Notes: generated by a model from the letters alone, not told the origin. A DNA stretch of 64,000 nucleotides from Afifella sp. IM 167 (GCF_020144925.1 NZ_NSLC01000003.1:62001-126000), one strand, 5' to 3'; shown: positions 30,543-39,582, numbered from the stretch's first letter. Translations and numbers: made by a program.

Positions 30543-31645
30543 TGCCCGTCCTCACCGCCTGTCGGCCCGGTATAGACGGCGCCGGGCCCGCCCGGAACGG
30601 CGCCGGGGATCGGTCCCGGCATTGTGGAGGAGCCGGTGCGGGGCGTCGGCGGCACGGAGCGGGGCGGGCGCGGAAGGCCGCCGCCGCTGGAACCGCCTGA
30701 GCCGCCACCATTGCCGCCGCCGCCATTGCCGAAGGCTTCGCGGGCGATCTCGCCGATGCCGCCCAGAGCGCCGATGACGGAGGCAGCCTCCACGGGCATC
30801 AGGAAGGTCTTCTGGTTCGGCGAATCGGCGAAGGCCTTCAGCGCGCCGATATATTCCTGCGCGACGAAGTAGTTGATCGCCTGCACGCCGCCCTTGGAGA
30901 TGGCTTCGGAGACATAGGCCGTCGCCTTCGCCTCGGCCTCCGCCTCGCGCTCGCGGGCCTCCGCATCGCGGAAGGCGGCCTCGCGCCGGCCCTCAGCCTC
31001 CAGGATCTGCGACTGCTTCTCGCCCTCGGCCTTCAGGATCGCGGATTCGCGCATGCCCTGGGCCGTCAGGATCTGGGCGCGCTTCTCGCGCTCGGCCATC
31101 ATCTGCCGGTTCATGGAATCGATGAGATTGCGCGGCGGATCGATGTCCTTGATCTCGATGCGGGTGATCTTGACGCCCCACGGCCCGGCCGCGGCATCGA
31201 CCACCTTGAGGAGCCGGTCGTTGATCTCGTCGCGATTGGACAGAAGCTCGTCGAGGTCCATCGAACCCATCACCGAACGGATGTTGGTGAGCGTCAGGTT
31301 GATGATGGCGTTTTCCAGAAAGTTGACCTCATAGGCCGCCCGGGGCGCATCCATGACCTGGAAGAAGGTGATGCCGTTGACCGTCACCGTGGCGTTGTCG
31401 CGGGTGATGACCTCCTGGCTCGGCACGTCGAGCACCGTCTCCATCATGTTCATCTTGGCGCCGACGCGGTCGATGAAGGGCACGATCAGATTGAGGCCGG
31501 GCGACAGGGTCCTGGTGTACCGGCCGAAGCGCTCGATGGTGTAGTTGTGGCCCTGCGGGACCGTCTTGACGCCGGAAAAGAGAACCAGGGCGATCAGGAC
31601 GACAAGGACGATGACCGCGATGTCGAATCCGCCGAGCAAGGGCAT
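30539..31645 (-). CDS. SPFH/band 7 stomatin-like membrane protein (QmcA type)
   Basis: 368 aa. One N-terminal membrane segment (residues 5-25) is followed by the SPFH domain, with VPQGHNYTIERFGRYTRTL, TVTVNGITFFQVMDAPRAAYEV and PWGVKITRIEIKDIDPPRNL. A long helical region holds EKRAQILTAQG and Glu/Ala repeats. The C-terminal 60 residues are unusually Gly/Pro-rich. Proteins of this family assemble into large cages around membrane proteases such as FtsH. It forms an operon with nfeD. Confidence 0.92.
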   Translation of the reverse strand: MPLLGGFDIAVIVLVVLIALVLFSGVKTVPQGHNYTIERFGRYTRTLSPGLNLIVPFIDRVGAKMNMMETVLDVPSQEVITRDNATVTVNGITFFQVMDAPRAAYEVNFLENAIINLTLTNIRSVMGSMDLDELLSNRDEINDRLLKVVDAAAGPWGVKITRIEIKDIDPPRNLIDSMNRQMMAEREKRAQILTAQGMRESAILKAEGEKQSQILEAEGRREAAFRDAEAREREAEAEAKATAYVSEAISKGGVQAINYFVAQEYIGALKAFADSPNQKTFLMPVEAASVIGALGGIGEIAREAFGNGGGGNGGGSGGSSGGGLPRPPRSVPPTPRTGSSTMPGPIPGAVPGGPGAVYTGPTGGEDGQ

Positions 31646-31946
31646 TGAGGCCTCCTAGCGGGCCCCCCTGGCCCGGATCTGCCTGATATGGATGCCGAAG
31701 ACGCCGCGCACAATGAATCCGGCGCGCCAGCCTAGCCGATTCCTTAATCCGAAAGGAGAGTGGGGCGGCTCTGCGTCTGGGTGCATGGAAGACGCCGGTT
31801 GTCGTCAGGCCATGGCATCCATGTCCCGGCCCCTCGTGGAGAGCCCGAGGAATGGATTGCCCGGTCAAGCCCGGCAATGACGAAAGTGAGGGTGCGTGCC
31901 GGGTCAGGGCCGGCGATGACGGCAGAGAAGAGCGGTGCGCGGGCCC
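31646..31946. other. intergenic region with palindromic repeats
   Basis: 301 bp between the SPFH gene start and the hemH end, both on the minus strand. Its main content is the pair of palindromic units at 31853-31925. The rest should contain the SPFH promoter and the hemH 3' end. No ORF with a ribosome site is convincing. Confidence 0.6.
31853..31925. repeat. two tandem REP-like palindromic units
   Basis: The first unit, ATTGCCCGGTCAAGCCCGGC and AATGACG (31855-31881), and the second, TGCCGGGTCAGGGCCGGCGA plus TGACG (31897-31921), are variants of one near-palindrome. The form ATTGCC-GGTC-AAGCCCGGCAATGACG is a common dispersed intergenic repeat in Hyphomicrobiales genomes. They lie downstream of hemH. 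Confidence 0.55.
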
Positions 31947-33071
31947 CTAGATCCAGCCCTGCAGCTCGCGCATCACCACGGTCTTGAGGACATGCATGCC
32001 GCCGGCGGAATCGTTGAGGCAGGGGATGTGGCTGAAATTCTCCCCGCCATGCTCATGGAAGGTCTCGCCGACGCCGATGGCGATCTCCTCCAGCGTCTCC
32101 AGACAGTCGGAAACGAAGCCCGGATTCATGATGGCGATCGACTTGACGCCTTCGCTCGCAAGGCGGGCGACCGTCTCGTCGGTGTAGGGCTGCAGCCATT
32201 CCTCGGGGCCGAAACGAGACTGGAAGGTGGTCAGGAGCCGTTCGCGCGACACGCCGAGGCGCTCGGCCAGAAGGCGCGAGGTCTTGTGGCAGTGGCAGTG
32301 ATAGGGATCGCCCTTCTCGAAATAGGATTTCGGCAGGCCGTGATAGGAGCAGATGAGAATCTCGGGGGTGAAATCGAGCGTCTCGTAATGCGTCTCGACC
32401 GACTGGGCGAGGGCATCGATATAGGCCGGCTCGTCGTGCCAGGGCGGGGCGGTGCGGATTGCCGGCTGCCAGCGCATCTGCTTCAGCGCGTCGAAGGTCT
32501 TGTCGTTCACCGTCGCCGTCGTCGTGGCGCTGTACTGGGGGTAGAGCGGCACGATCAGCACCTTCTCGCAGCCCTTCTCCTGCAGCGCATTCAGTCTCTC
32601 GGCGATGGGCGGGTTGCCGTAGCGCATCGCCCAGTCGACCTCGAGCCGCTCCTCGGCGGCGAATTCGGCGGCGAGCTTCTCGCCCTGGCTGCGCGTGAAG
32701 GTGCGCAGCGGAGATTCGTTCATCTCCTTGTTCCAGATGGTCGCGTAGGCCTCGCCGCTCTTCTGCGGGCGGGTGGAGAGAACCATGCCGTTGAGGATCG
32801 GCCACCACAGGAGGCGCGGGGTCTCGATGACCCGCTGATCGGAGAGAAACTCCTTCAGGTAGCGGCGCATCGGCCAGTAGTCGGTGCCGTCCGGGGTGCC
32901 GAGATTGACGAGAAGGATGCCGATGCGGCCGGCGCGGACCGGCGGATGGTCGGCCGGCAGGACCTGCTCCTTCATGCCTTCGCGGCGGGAGCTGGATGCC
33001 GAGGTGTCGTAAGGTCGATCGACCAGGCCGGATTCTCTCGTCTTGGCGTTCGGGCGGAGGAAGGCGCTCAT
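31947..33071 (-). CDS. hemH: ferrochelatase
   Basis: 374 aa from the ATG at 33071; the ATG at 32975 (342 aa) is nearer the usual length and equally possible. RIGILLVNLGTPDGTDYWPM opens the fold. The catalytic histidine lies in CSYHGLPKSYFEKGDPYHCH, and FVSDCLETLEEIAIG carries the conserved glutamate pair. It inserts ferrous iron into protoporphyrin IX, the last step of haem synthesis, at the inner membrane. No other hem gene is near. The first 32 residues look like an unconserved extension. Confidence 0.95.
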   Translation of the reverse strand: MSAFLRPNAKTRESGLVDRPYDTSASSSRREGMKEQVLPADHPPVRAGRIGILLVNLGTPDGTDYWPMRRYLKEFLSDQRVIETPRLLWWPILNGMVLSTRPQKSGEAYATIWNKEMNESPLRTFTRSQGEKLAAEFAAEERLEVDWAMRYGNPPIAERLNALQEKGCEKVLIVPLYPQYSATTTATVNDKTFDALKQMRWQPAIRTAPPWHDEPAYIDALAQSVETHYETLDFTPEILICSYHGLPKSYFEKGDPYHCHCHKTSRLLAERLGVSRERLLTTFQSRFGPEEWLQPYTDETVARLASEGVKSIAIMNPGFVSDCLETLEEIAIGVGETFHEHGGENFSHIPCLNDSAGGMHVLKTVVMRELQGWI

Positions 33072-33228
33072 CGTATGGCGGTCTGCTAGCGGTCCTGATC
33101 GGGTGCGGCGGTGAATGTCACCGGGCGGCGTAAAAATTCTGGTAGCACAAAGCCGTGCGTGGCGCATTCGTCCCGCGCATCAGCCTGGAACCGGTGTAAA
33201 GTGGTCTCAAAACGGAGGGGTCAAGGCA

Positions 33229-34743
33229 ATGAATGACATGTTGCGATGCTTTGCCGCGTTCGCGGTTGCCCTGCTGGTGCTGGTTCAGCCGTCGCCATCG
33301 CGGGCGGAGACCGTGCCGGTGACGTTCCTGCTCGTCAACGACGCCGACCAGATGGCGGGCTCCGACGAGGTCCGCGGAGGGTATGCCCGCATCGCCGCGG
33401 TGGCGAAAGAGGAAAGGGCAAAGGGCGGCCACGTCTTTCTCGTGCATGCGGGCGATGCGATCTCGCCCTCGCTGATGGCGGGCTTCGACAGGGGCCAGCA
33501 CATCATCACGCTGCTCAACATGGTGAAGCCCGACATCTTCGTGCCCGGCAACCATGAATACGATTTCGGCGAGGACATCTTCCGCACGCGCTTCGCAGAG
33601 GCGGAATTCCCGGTCCTGGCCGCCAATCTTTCCGGCGCCGACGGCAAGCCGGTCGGCTCCATCCGTCCTTCCGTGATGCTGGAGGTGGAAGGGGCGAAGA
33701 TCGGCGTCGTCGGCCTGACGGCCGAGGATTCCTATGTCAAGTCGAGCCCGGGCGCGCTCAAGATCGGACCGAGCCTGGAGGCCGGAAAACGCGAGGCGGA
33801 AGCGCTGCGCCAGAAGGGCGCCGATTTCGTCGTGGCGGTGGCGCATGCCGGGCGCGCACTCGACCAGGAGCTCTTCCGCAGCCGCGCCTTCGACCTCATC
33901 CTCTCCGGCGACGACCACGACCTGATGGTCTTCTTCGACGGCAAGACCGCCATGGCGGAATCGAAGGAGCAGGGCGAGTTCGTCACCGCCGTCGACGTGA
34001 TGCTTTCCATCCAGGAGGAGGACGGCAAGCGGAAGGTCTCGTGGTGGCCGGGCTTCCGCCCGATCGACACGGCAGGTGTCGTGCCGGACGCCGAGGTGCA
34101 GGCCAAGATCGACGAGTTCCAGGCCGATCTGTCGAAGGAGCTCGACGTTACGGTCGGCAAGACGACGACACCGCTCGACAGCCGCCGCCCGGCGGTGCGC
34201 ACCGCCGAGGCGGCGATCGGCAACCTCATTGCCGACGCCATGCGCCTTGCGGTGAAGGCGGACGTCGCGGTCACCAATGGCGGCGGCATCCGCGGCAACC
34301 GCGTCTACGACGCCGGCACGCAGCTCAGCCGCCGCGACATCCTGACGGAGCTGCCCTTCGGCAACCGTACCGTGAAGCTGGAGATCAGCGGCGCAGGCAT
34401 CCTCAAGGCGCTGGAGAACGGCTTTTCCAAGGTCGAGGAAGGCGCCGGCCGCTTCCCGCAGGTTTCCGGCATGGTGGTCGAGGTGGACCTTCAAAAGCCG
34501 GCCGGGAGCCGCGTCGTCGCGGTGCAGATTTCCGGCGAGGAGCTCGATCCGCAGAAGACCTATACGCTCGCCACCAACGACTTCATGGCGCGCGGCGGTG
34601 ATGGCTACGAGGCCTTCGCGGCGGCGAAACCCATCCTCAACGAGCGCGACGGCAAGCTGATGGCGAGCGACGTCATGTCGTTCATCCGCGCCGCGGGCGA
34701 GGTGGCGCCGAAGCCGGAAGGGCGGATCAGGGTCAAGGGCTGA
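33229..34743 (+). CDS. 5'-nucleotidase/UshA-like periplasmic metallophosphatase
   Basis: 504 aa with a signal peptide to about residue 26 (SPSRAET). The N-terminal phosphoesterase domain (30-310) has D38 and D40 (NDADQ), D76 (AGDAIS), N108/H109 (PGNHEYDFG), H206 (VAHAGRA) and D228/H230 (SGDDHDL). The C-terminal domain (330-500) has TNGGGIRGNRVYD, RRDILTELPFGN and ATNDFMARGGDGYEAF, the nucleotide-binding motifs of 5'-nucleotidases. Two positions that are His in UshA are Asp here. It probably recovers phosphate or nucleosides in the periplasm. Confidence 0.87.
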   Translation: MNDMLRCFAAFAVALLVLVQPSPSRAETVPVTFLLVNDADQMAGSDEVRGGYARIAAVAKEERAKGGHVFLVHAGDAISPSLMAGFDRGQHIITLLNMVKPDIFVPGNHEYDFGEDIFRTRFAEAEFPVLAANLSGADGKPVGSIRPSVMLEVEGAKIGVVGLTAEDSYVKSSPGALKIGPSLEAGKREAEALRQKGADFVVAVAHAGRALDQELFRSRAFDLILSGDDHDLMVFFDGKTAMAESKEQGEFVTAVDVMLSIQEEDGKRKVSWWPGFRPIDTAGVVPDAEVQAKIDEFQADLSKELDVTVGKTTTPLDSRRPAVRTAEAAIGNLIADAMRLAVKADVAVTNGGGIRGNRVYDAGTQLSRRDILTELPFGNRTVKLEISGAGILKALENGFSKVEEGAGRFPQVSGMVVEVDLQKPAGSRVVAVQISGEELDPQKTYTLATNDFMARGGDGYEAFAAAKPILNERDGKLMASDVMSFIRAAGEVAPKPEGRIRVKG

Positions 34744-34751
34744 GGCGGCGC

Positions 34752-36005
34752 TCAGTCGTATTTGCGCTCGTCGGAAATCACCTTGCCGTCGTTGGGCAGC
34801 GAGCCGGGGGCGACCTCCTCCACCTCGCCGCGCAGCTTGGTGATCTCCGTGAGGGCGGCGGCGATTTCCTCGGTGGAGCGGATGTCGCCCTCGCGGCTCG
34901 CCTCCACCATCAGGATCATCCGGTCCCGCTCGTTCTCGCGCAGGACAACGAGCCGCGCCTTCGCCACTTCCGGTCGGCGCTTCAGGAGCTCGGCGATCTG
35001 CACCGGATCGACGAACATGCCCTTCACCTTGGTGCGCTGGTCGGCGCGGCCGAGCCAGCCTTTGAGACGCATATTGGTGCGCCCGCAAGGGCTCGTGTCT
35101 GGCATCACCGCCGAAAGGTCGCCGGTGGCAAAGCGCACCAGCGGATAGGCCGGGTTGAGCGTGGTGACCACGACCTCGCCGACCTCGCCATCCGGTACCG
35201 GATCGCCGGTGCCCGGACGGACGATCTCCACGAGCACGCTCTCGTCGACGATCATGCCGGGGCAGACCTCGCCATCGGCGGTGCGGCCCTCATAGGCGAT
35301 GACGCCGACATCGGCCGTCGCGTAGGCCTGCATGACGGAAATGCCGCGGGCCGCGTATGCCTCGCGCAGGCTTGGAAAAAGCGCGCCGCCGGAGACGAGC
35401 GCCCTTTTGAGGGAAGAGACGTCGGCGCCGGTTCCGTCCGCCTTTTCGAGGATCACCTTGAGGAAATCGGGCGTGCCGAGATAGCCGTCGGCCTTGAGAG
35501 CGGCAACCGCCGCGGCATGGGCCTCCGTATTGCCCGGGCCCGCCGGATAGACGGTGCATCCAAGCGCTCTGGCGCCCTCGTCCAGGATGAAGCCGCCCGG
35601 CGTCATCTGGTAGCCGAAGCAGTTGATGACCGTGTCGCCCGGCCGGAAGCCGGCAGCATGGAGCGCGCGGGCGGCATGCCATGGATCGGCGTCGAGGCCC
35701 TGCGGCTCCCAGATCGGGCCGGGCGACATGAAGACCCGGGCGCCTCTGAGGGCGGCTTTCGGCACGAAGCCGCCGAAGGGCGGGTCCTTCGCCTGCAGCT
35801 CCATCAATCGCGATTTCCTGAGGACCGGCAGGCGCGAAAGCACCGCTCGGTCGGTGACGGCGGTGGGCTCGATGCCGGCAAGGTGCTCGGCAAGGCCGGG
35901 CGCGGCCAGAAGCGCTTCGGTGAGGAAGGGCACGAAGCGGGCGAAGAAGGCCCTCTCGCGCTCCTCGCGCGGGCGCGTTTCCAGGATGTCGAAGTGATCG
36001 GTCAT
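34752..36005 (-). CDS. phenylacetate-CoA ligase (PaaK)-like adenylate-forming protein
   Basis: 417 aa. The C-terminal half contains the acyl-adenylate features VTTLNPAYPLVRFATGDLSA, LKGWLGRADQRTKVKGMFVD and a C-terminal PaaK subdomain. YLGTPDFLKVILEKA and QAYATADVGVIAYE fit the central PaaK core. The usual SSGTTG phosphate loop is missing; the equivalent region reads ARVFMSPGPIWEPQG. Such proteins are often found with branched-chain-type ABC transporters and an acyl-CoA ligase, and such a cluster occurs 14 kb away. Ligase activity is uncertain. Confidence 0.72.
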   Translation of the reverse strand: MTDHFDILETRPREERERAFFARFVPFLTEALLAAPGLAEHLAGIEPTAVTDRAVLSRLPVLRKSRLMELQAKDPPFGGFVPKAALRGARVFMSPGPIWEPQGLDADPWHAARALHAAGFRPGDTVINCFGYQMTPGGFILDEGARALGCTVYPAGPGNTEAHAAAVAALKADGYLGTPDFLKVILEKADGTGADVSSLKRALVSGGALFPSLREAYAARGISVMQAYATADVGVIAYEGRTADGEVCPGMIVDESVLVEIVRPGTGDPVPDGEVGEVVVTTLNPAYPLVRFATGDLSAVMPDTSPCGRTNMRLKGWLGRADQRTKVKGMFVDPVQIAELLKRRPEVAKARLVVLRENERDRMILMVEASREGDIRSTEEIAAALTEITKLRGEVEEVAPGSLPNDGKVISDERKYD

Positions 36006-36145
36006 CGCTTGTGCCTCCCCTTTATCGCCGTGGTGCTGCCGTGGGGCAGAACAACTTTGCGGGCGCGCCCAGCCTCCTCCTTGACACTCCCGGAGGCCAG
36101 ACCCTAAATGCGCCCCGCTCGCCGATGCGCCGCATTGGTCGCGGC

Positions 36146-36221
36146 GGGGCCGTAGCTCAGATGGGAGAGCGCTGCAATCGCACTGCAGAGGTCAGGGGTT
36201 CGATTCCCCTCGGCTCCACCA
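36146..36221 (+). tRNA. tRNA-Ala (anticodon CGC)
   Basis: The 76-nt sequence folds as a full cloverleaf: acceptor GGGGCCG/CGGCTCC with one G-U pair, anticodon stem CTGCA/TGCAG around ATCGCAC giving anticodon CGC, T loop GGTTCGATTCC, and an encoded CCA. It lies 128 bp before the methyltransferase start. Confidence 0.97.
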
Positions 36222-36348
36222 GCACCTTGCCGTGTCCGCATCCCGGGCGGCTTTTCCCCACAGCCAGCCTCGATGCCGCGCCCGCTCCGTGTGGACCCGC
36301 GCCCGGCGCGGCGGCATTCTTGCGGCAGTGCCGGGAGGGGTTGAGGGC

Positions 36349-37017
36349 GTGACGGTGGAGGCGGCGACGCAGGTCGAGGGGCACGATTATTACGGGCATG
36401 CGCGCCGCGAGATCCTGCCGTTCCTGCCGGAACGCTGCGGGCGGCTCCTTGATGTCGGCTGTGCCGCCGGCACGACGACGGGGGCGATCCGGACGCTGCG
36501 GCAGGTCGATTGGGCGGCAGGCGTGGAGCTCGATCCCGAGGCGGCCCGGCTTGCCCGCCAGCGGCTCGACCGCGTCGAGGAGGGGTTTATCGAGGAGGCC
36601 CCGCTGGAAGATTTCATCGCCCCGGCGAGCCTCGACCTCATCCTGTGCCTCGACATCCTGGAGCATCTCGTCGATCCGTGGGCGCAGGTGCGCCGCCTCT
36701 CGCCGCTGCTCGCCCCGGGTGGGCGGCTCATCGTCTCCGTGCCCAACATCCGCAACTGGAAATTCATCTGGCGGCTGCTGGCGAAGGGCGACTTCCACTA
36801 CCGCGACGCCGGTCTCCTCGACCGCACGCATCTGCGCTTCTTCACGCGCGAGACCGCGAGCGAGCTTGCGCTGTGCGGCGGGCTCTCGCTCGTGGCGTGC
36901 CGCAACGCCACGCGCTATCGGCCGCTGGAGCTTCGGCGCCTGATCTCGCGCGCGACCGGCGGGCGGGCCGAGACGCTGCTCGCCAAACAGTTCATCGTCG
37001 TCGCGGAGGCCCGATGA
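36349..37017 (+). CDS. class I SAM-dependent methyltransferase
   Basis: 222 aa from a GTG at 36349 that follows GGGAGGGG. The SAM site is RLLDVGCAAGTTTGAI (motif I), an acidic residue in GVELDPEA (motif II), and LDLILCLDILEHLVDPW (motif IV). The later PNIRNW and FFTRETASELAL resemble UbiG/glycan-linked methyltransferases. The end overlaps the glycosyltransferase start (ATGA), so it probably modifies the same glycan. The substrate is unknown. Confidence 0.85.
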   Translation: MTVEAATQVEGHDYYGHARREILPFLPERCGRLLDVGCAAGTTTGAIRTLRQVDWAAGVELDPEAARLARQRLDRVEEGFIEEAPLEDFIAPASLDLILCLDILEHLVDPWAQVRRLSPLLAPGGRLIVSVPNIRNWKFIWRLLAKGDFHYRDAGLLDRTHLRFFTRETASELALCGGLSLVACRNATRYRPLELRRLISRATGGRAETLLAKQFIVVAEAR

Positions 37018-37862
37018 GCGAAAGGCTCACCCTTCTCGTCGTTGCCTACAATTCGGCCGAGGCGCTGCGCTGGCAGGCCGCGCATTGCGCCCCGCTGCCG
37101 ACGCTCATCGTCGACAATGCGAGTGCCGACGATACGGTGAGGACGGCCGAGGAACTCGGCCACAAGGTGCTGCCGCTCGATGCCAATATCGGCTTCGGAC
37201 GGGGCATCATGGCAGGGCTGGCGGAGACGGAGAGCGAATTTGCCCTCATTCTCAACCCGGATGCGGCGATCGACGCCGCCTCCCTCGCCGAGCTGCTTGC
37301 CGCCGCGGATCGCTACCGGGACTGCGACCTCTTCGTGCCGCGGATCGTCGACGAGGAGGGCGTCGTCTTCTTCCGCTACGAGACGAGCTTCGAGCCGCGC
37401 CAGCGCCATCGCGCACCGCCGGAGGGGGAGGCCTGCGTGCCGGTGATCTCGGGCGCGGCGATGCTGGTGCGCGTTTCGCCCTTTCGCGCCTTTGGCGGCT
37501 TCGACCCGAAGATCTTCCTCTATTTCGAGGAGGACGAGCTGTGCTTCCGCTACCGGGCGGCGCGGCGGCCGATGGTCTACGTGCCTTCGGCCGCGGTCCT
37601 GCATCTGCGCGACAAATCCTCCGAGCCGAGCACGACGACCAGCGCCATCAAGGACGTCTCATTCGGCTGGTCTCTCGCATATGTGATGGGACGCCATGGA
37701 CGCGGCAGCAGGCCCGCCACCCTTCTCGGCATGGCGGTCAAGATGCCGCTCTATCTCCTTTCCGGCCGGAGCGAGCGCTTCAAGCGCCAGAAGGGCCGGA
37801 TCGCCGGTTTCCTGACGGCTCTGAGGGGGCGTCCGGCCCCCTTCATGCCGCCAGAAGGCTGA
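37014..37862 (+). CDS. GT2-family glycosyltransferase, rhamnosyltransferase-like
   Basis: 282 aa. It starts with LTLLVVAYNSAEAL, then IVDNASADDT, LILNPDAAID as the DxD-like metal motif, and SGAAMLVRVSPFRAFGGFDP with FEEDELCFRYRAARR as the acceptor region. This is the GT2 pattern of rhamnosyl and related transferases working on cell-surface glycans. It is translationally coupled to the methyltransferase upstream. It acts at the cytoplasmic face of the membrane; donor and acceptor are unknown. Confidence 0.87.
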   Translation: MSERLTLLVVAYNSAEALRWQAAHCAPLPTLIVDNASADDTVRTAEELGHKVLPLDANIGFGRGIMAGLAETESEFALILNPDAAIDAASLAELLAAADRYRDCDLFVPRIVDEEGVVFFRYETSFEPRQRHRAPPEGEACVPVISGAAMLVRVSPFRAFGGFDPKIFLYFEEDELCFRYRAARRPMVYVPSAAVLHLRDKSSEPSTTTSAIKDVSFGWSLAYVMGRHGRGSRPATLLGMAVKMPLYLLSGRSERFKRQKGRIAGFLTALRGRPAPFMPPEG

Positions 37863-37950
37863 AGCCGCCAACGGCGTCTGCCGCTTCCCGAAACGTCTCG
37901 CCACCTCCAGCAAGGTACTGGAGTGCCGTCATTTTTCCGGTGACGGGAGA

Positions 37951-37975
37951 GGAACCGGCCGGATGAGGCCGTGTT
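37951..37975 (+). promoter_or_regulatory. EcfG-type promoter upstream of marR-nepR
   Basis: GGAAC (37951-37955), 16 bp, then TGTT (37972-37975) differs by one base from the general-stress consensus GGAAC-N16/17-CGTT. It would start transcription near 37982, so nepR could be under EcfG control as part of a feedback loop. Confidence 0.4.
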
Positions 37976-38038
37976 CCTGTCATGAAAGTCACCGGGAACG
38001 GTCTTCTCGACCCGACCGCCGACAGGGAGGTACTGACA

Positions 38039-38575
38039 TTGGTGCAGGACACATTGCTCTATCAGCTCGCACAGGCCGGCAAGGCCCAGCGCGTCTACAT
38101 CGCCACGAAGCTCAGGGAGATCGATCTCCATCCGGGGCAGGACGCCGTGCTGATGCTCCTCAAGGACAAGGGATCGGTCTGCCTTTCCGATGTCGGGCTG
38201 CTGCTCGCCATACAGCCGCCGACGGTCACCAAAATGACGGTGCGCCTGGAGCGCGGCGGCTATCTTTCGCGCCGGACCTCGCCGCAGGACCAGCGCAAAT
38301 GCCTGATCGAGCTTACCGAAAAGGGCGAGGATAAGGTGAGCGAACTGGAAGACCTGTGGCGCCGGGCCGACGAAGAGGCGATGAGGGCTGTCTCACCGAC
38401 GGTGCGCGCGTTTCTCGGCGAGGCGCTTTCGGATCTCGAAAGCGTGCTCTACCGCAAGGCCGGGCGCTGGAAGGCCTCCGGCAAGGAGACGCCGCGTGCT
38501 TCGCCGAAGCGTGAGCCGGCGCGTGCCGAGCACAACGACAACAGCGGTGTTTCGCTGCGCGAAGGCGCCCTTTGA
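38039..38575 (+). CDS. MarR-family transcriptional regulator
   Basis: 178 aa from TTG at 38039, placed 8 bp after AGGGAGG. An ATG at 37982 is in frame but has no ribosome site and would coincide with the predicted transcription start. The core is a winged helix: IDLHPGQDAVLMLLKDKG, CLSDVGLLLAIQPPTVTKMT (recognition helix), LERGGYLSRRTSPQDQRKCL (wing) and LTEKGEDKVSELEDLW. The C-terminal 30 residues are a charged tail. It is followed 57 bp later by nepR. Effector and target are unknown. Confidence 0.85.
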   Translation: MVQDTLLYQLAQAGKAQRVYIATKLREIDLHPGQDAVLMLLKDKGSVCLSDVGLLLAIQPPTVTKMTVRLERGGYLSRRTSPQDQRKCLIELTEKGEDKVSELEDLWRRADEEAMRAVSPTVRAFLGEALSDLESVLYRKAGRWKASGKETPRASPKREPARAEHNDNSGVSLREGAL

Positions 38576-38632
38576 CAGGCCCGCTCCGGTCACGCAAAGT
38601 CCCCGCGCCTGGTGCGCTCTAAGGGGAAAGAG

Positions 38633-38866
38633 ATGATCAGACCGAGGCCGAGAACTCCCGGCTCCGCAATGACTCGACCTCCCGCAAATTCCGCTGGAAA
38701 GGATGACGATCTGAGGCAGCGTCTTGCCCGTCTGGGCGAAGAGGTCCTGGCCGAGGACGTGCCCGAGCGGCTGCTGCAGGCGCTCGCCCAGCAACCGGAC
38801 GAAAAGCCTGTCGAGCCCGCCGATCCTGTCTCCGGTCACAAGAAGGGCGCTGGCGAGGAGAAATAG
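38633..38866 (+). CDS. nepR: NepR anti-sigma factor of the general stress response
   Basis: 77 aa from the ATG at 38633, after AAGGGGAAAG. The core DLRQRLARLGEEVLAEDVPERLLQAL matches the two NepR helices, whose family pattern is LRxLYDDVxxEPVPDRxLxLL. The flanks are charged and disordered. NepR binds EcfG and blocks it until phosphorylated PhyR takes NepR away. It is 6 bp from the end of ecfG but convergent with it, whereas most relatives have nepR and ecfG in one operon. Confidence 0.82.
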   Translation: MIRPRPRTPGSAMTRPPANSAGKDDDLRQRLARLGEEVLAEDVPERLLQALAQQPDEKPVEPADPVSGHKKGAGEEK

Positions 38867-38872
38867 CCGTCG

Positions 38873-39400
38873 TCAGTTGGCGTTGCCCGCGCCCTCGCGC
38901 TGCGGCGGCGCGATGAGCTGGGCAAGGCGGGTGCGGGCGCGCGAGACGCGCGAGCGAACCGTACCGATCGGCACACCCAGAAGCCGCGCCGCCTCCTCGT
39001 AGGGCACGCCCTCCACCGCCGTCAGAAGCAGGATTTCCCGATGTTCGGCGGAAAGGAGCGCGAAAGCGGCTCCCACCTCGCCGAGAGCGACGACCGATTC
39101 CTGTTCCGGCTCGGTATAGGTGCGCGGATCGTTCTGCAGATCCGTCTCGACTCGGCGCCGGTTGGCGCTTTTTCTCAGATCGTTCTTGTAGATGTTGCGC
39201 AGGATTGTGAAGAGCCATGCCTTGAGATTGGTGCCGGGCTGGAAGCGGTCGAACGATGAGACGGCCCGCACCAGACATTCCTGGACAAGGTCGTCCGCCC
39301 ATTCGGCATCCTGGACCAGATAGCGTGCGAAGCGACGCAGATGCGGAATGAGTTCCTCAATCTGACGGCGCAGCTCGGCTGGAATTGCCCCCTTGGCCAT
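38873..39400 (-). CDS. ecfG: EcfG general stress sigma factor (ECF15)
   Basis: 175 aa from the ATG at 39400, which follows AAGGGGAGG; the longer frame to 39475 has no ribosome site. Region 2 is HLRRFARYLVQDAEWADDLV, with the -10-reading helix LKAWLFTILRNIYKNDLRKS. Region 4 is LSAEHREILLLTAVEGVPYE with the -35-reading helix LLGVPIGTVRSRVSRAR. It directs the general stress regulon from GGAAC/CGTT promoters. phyR is divergent, and a near-consensus EcfG site lies between them. Confidence 0.93.
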   Translation of the reverse strand: MAKGAIPAELRRQIEELIPHLRRFARYLVQDAEWADDLVQECLVRAVSSFDRFQPGTNLKAWLFTILRNIYKNDLRKSANRRRVETDLQNDPRTYTEPEQESVVALGEVGAAFALLSAEHREILLLTAVEGVPYEEAARLLGVPIGTVRSRVSRARTRLAQLIAPPQREGAGNAN

Positions 39401-39582
39401 CCTCCCCTTCGACTCCCGCTTCGATGAGGCTCCCGAAAGCCTCACTTGACCATGATTCCGGCACATTGGGGGCACAGATTTCCCGCAGCCGATTAGCTGG
39501 CTATGGGCTATCGCCGCCTGTGTTCGTTGCTGCGATCTGCGTCAGATGGTATTTCTACGCATCCTTGATGGTCGCATTCATC

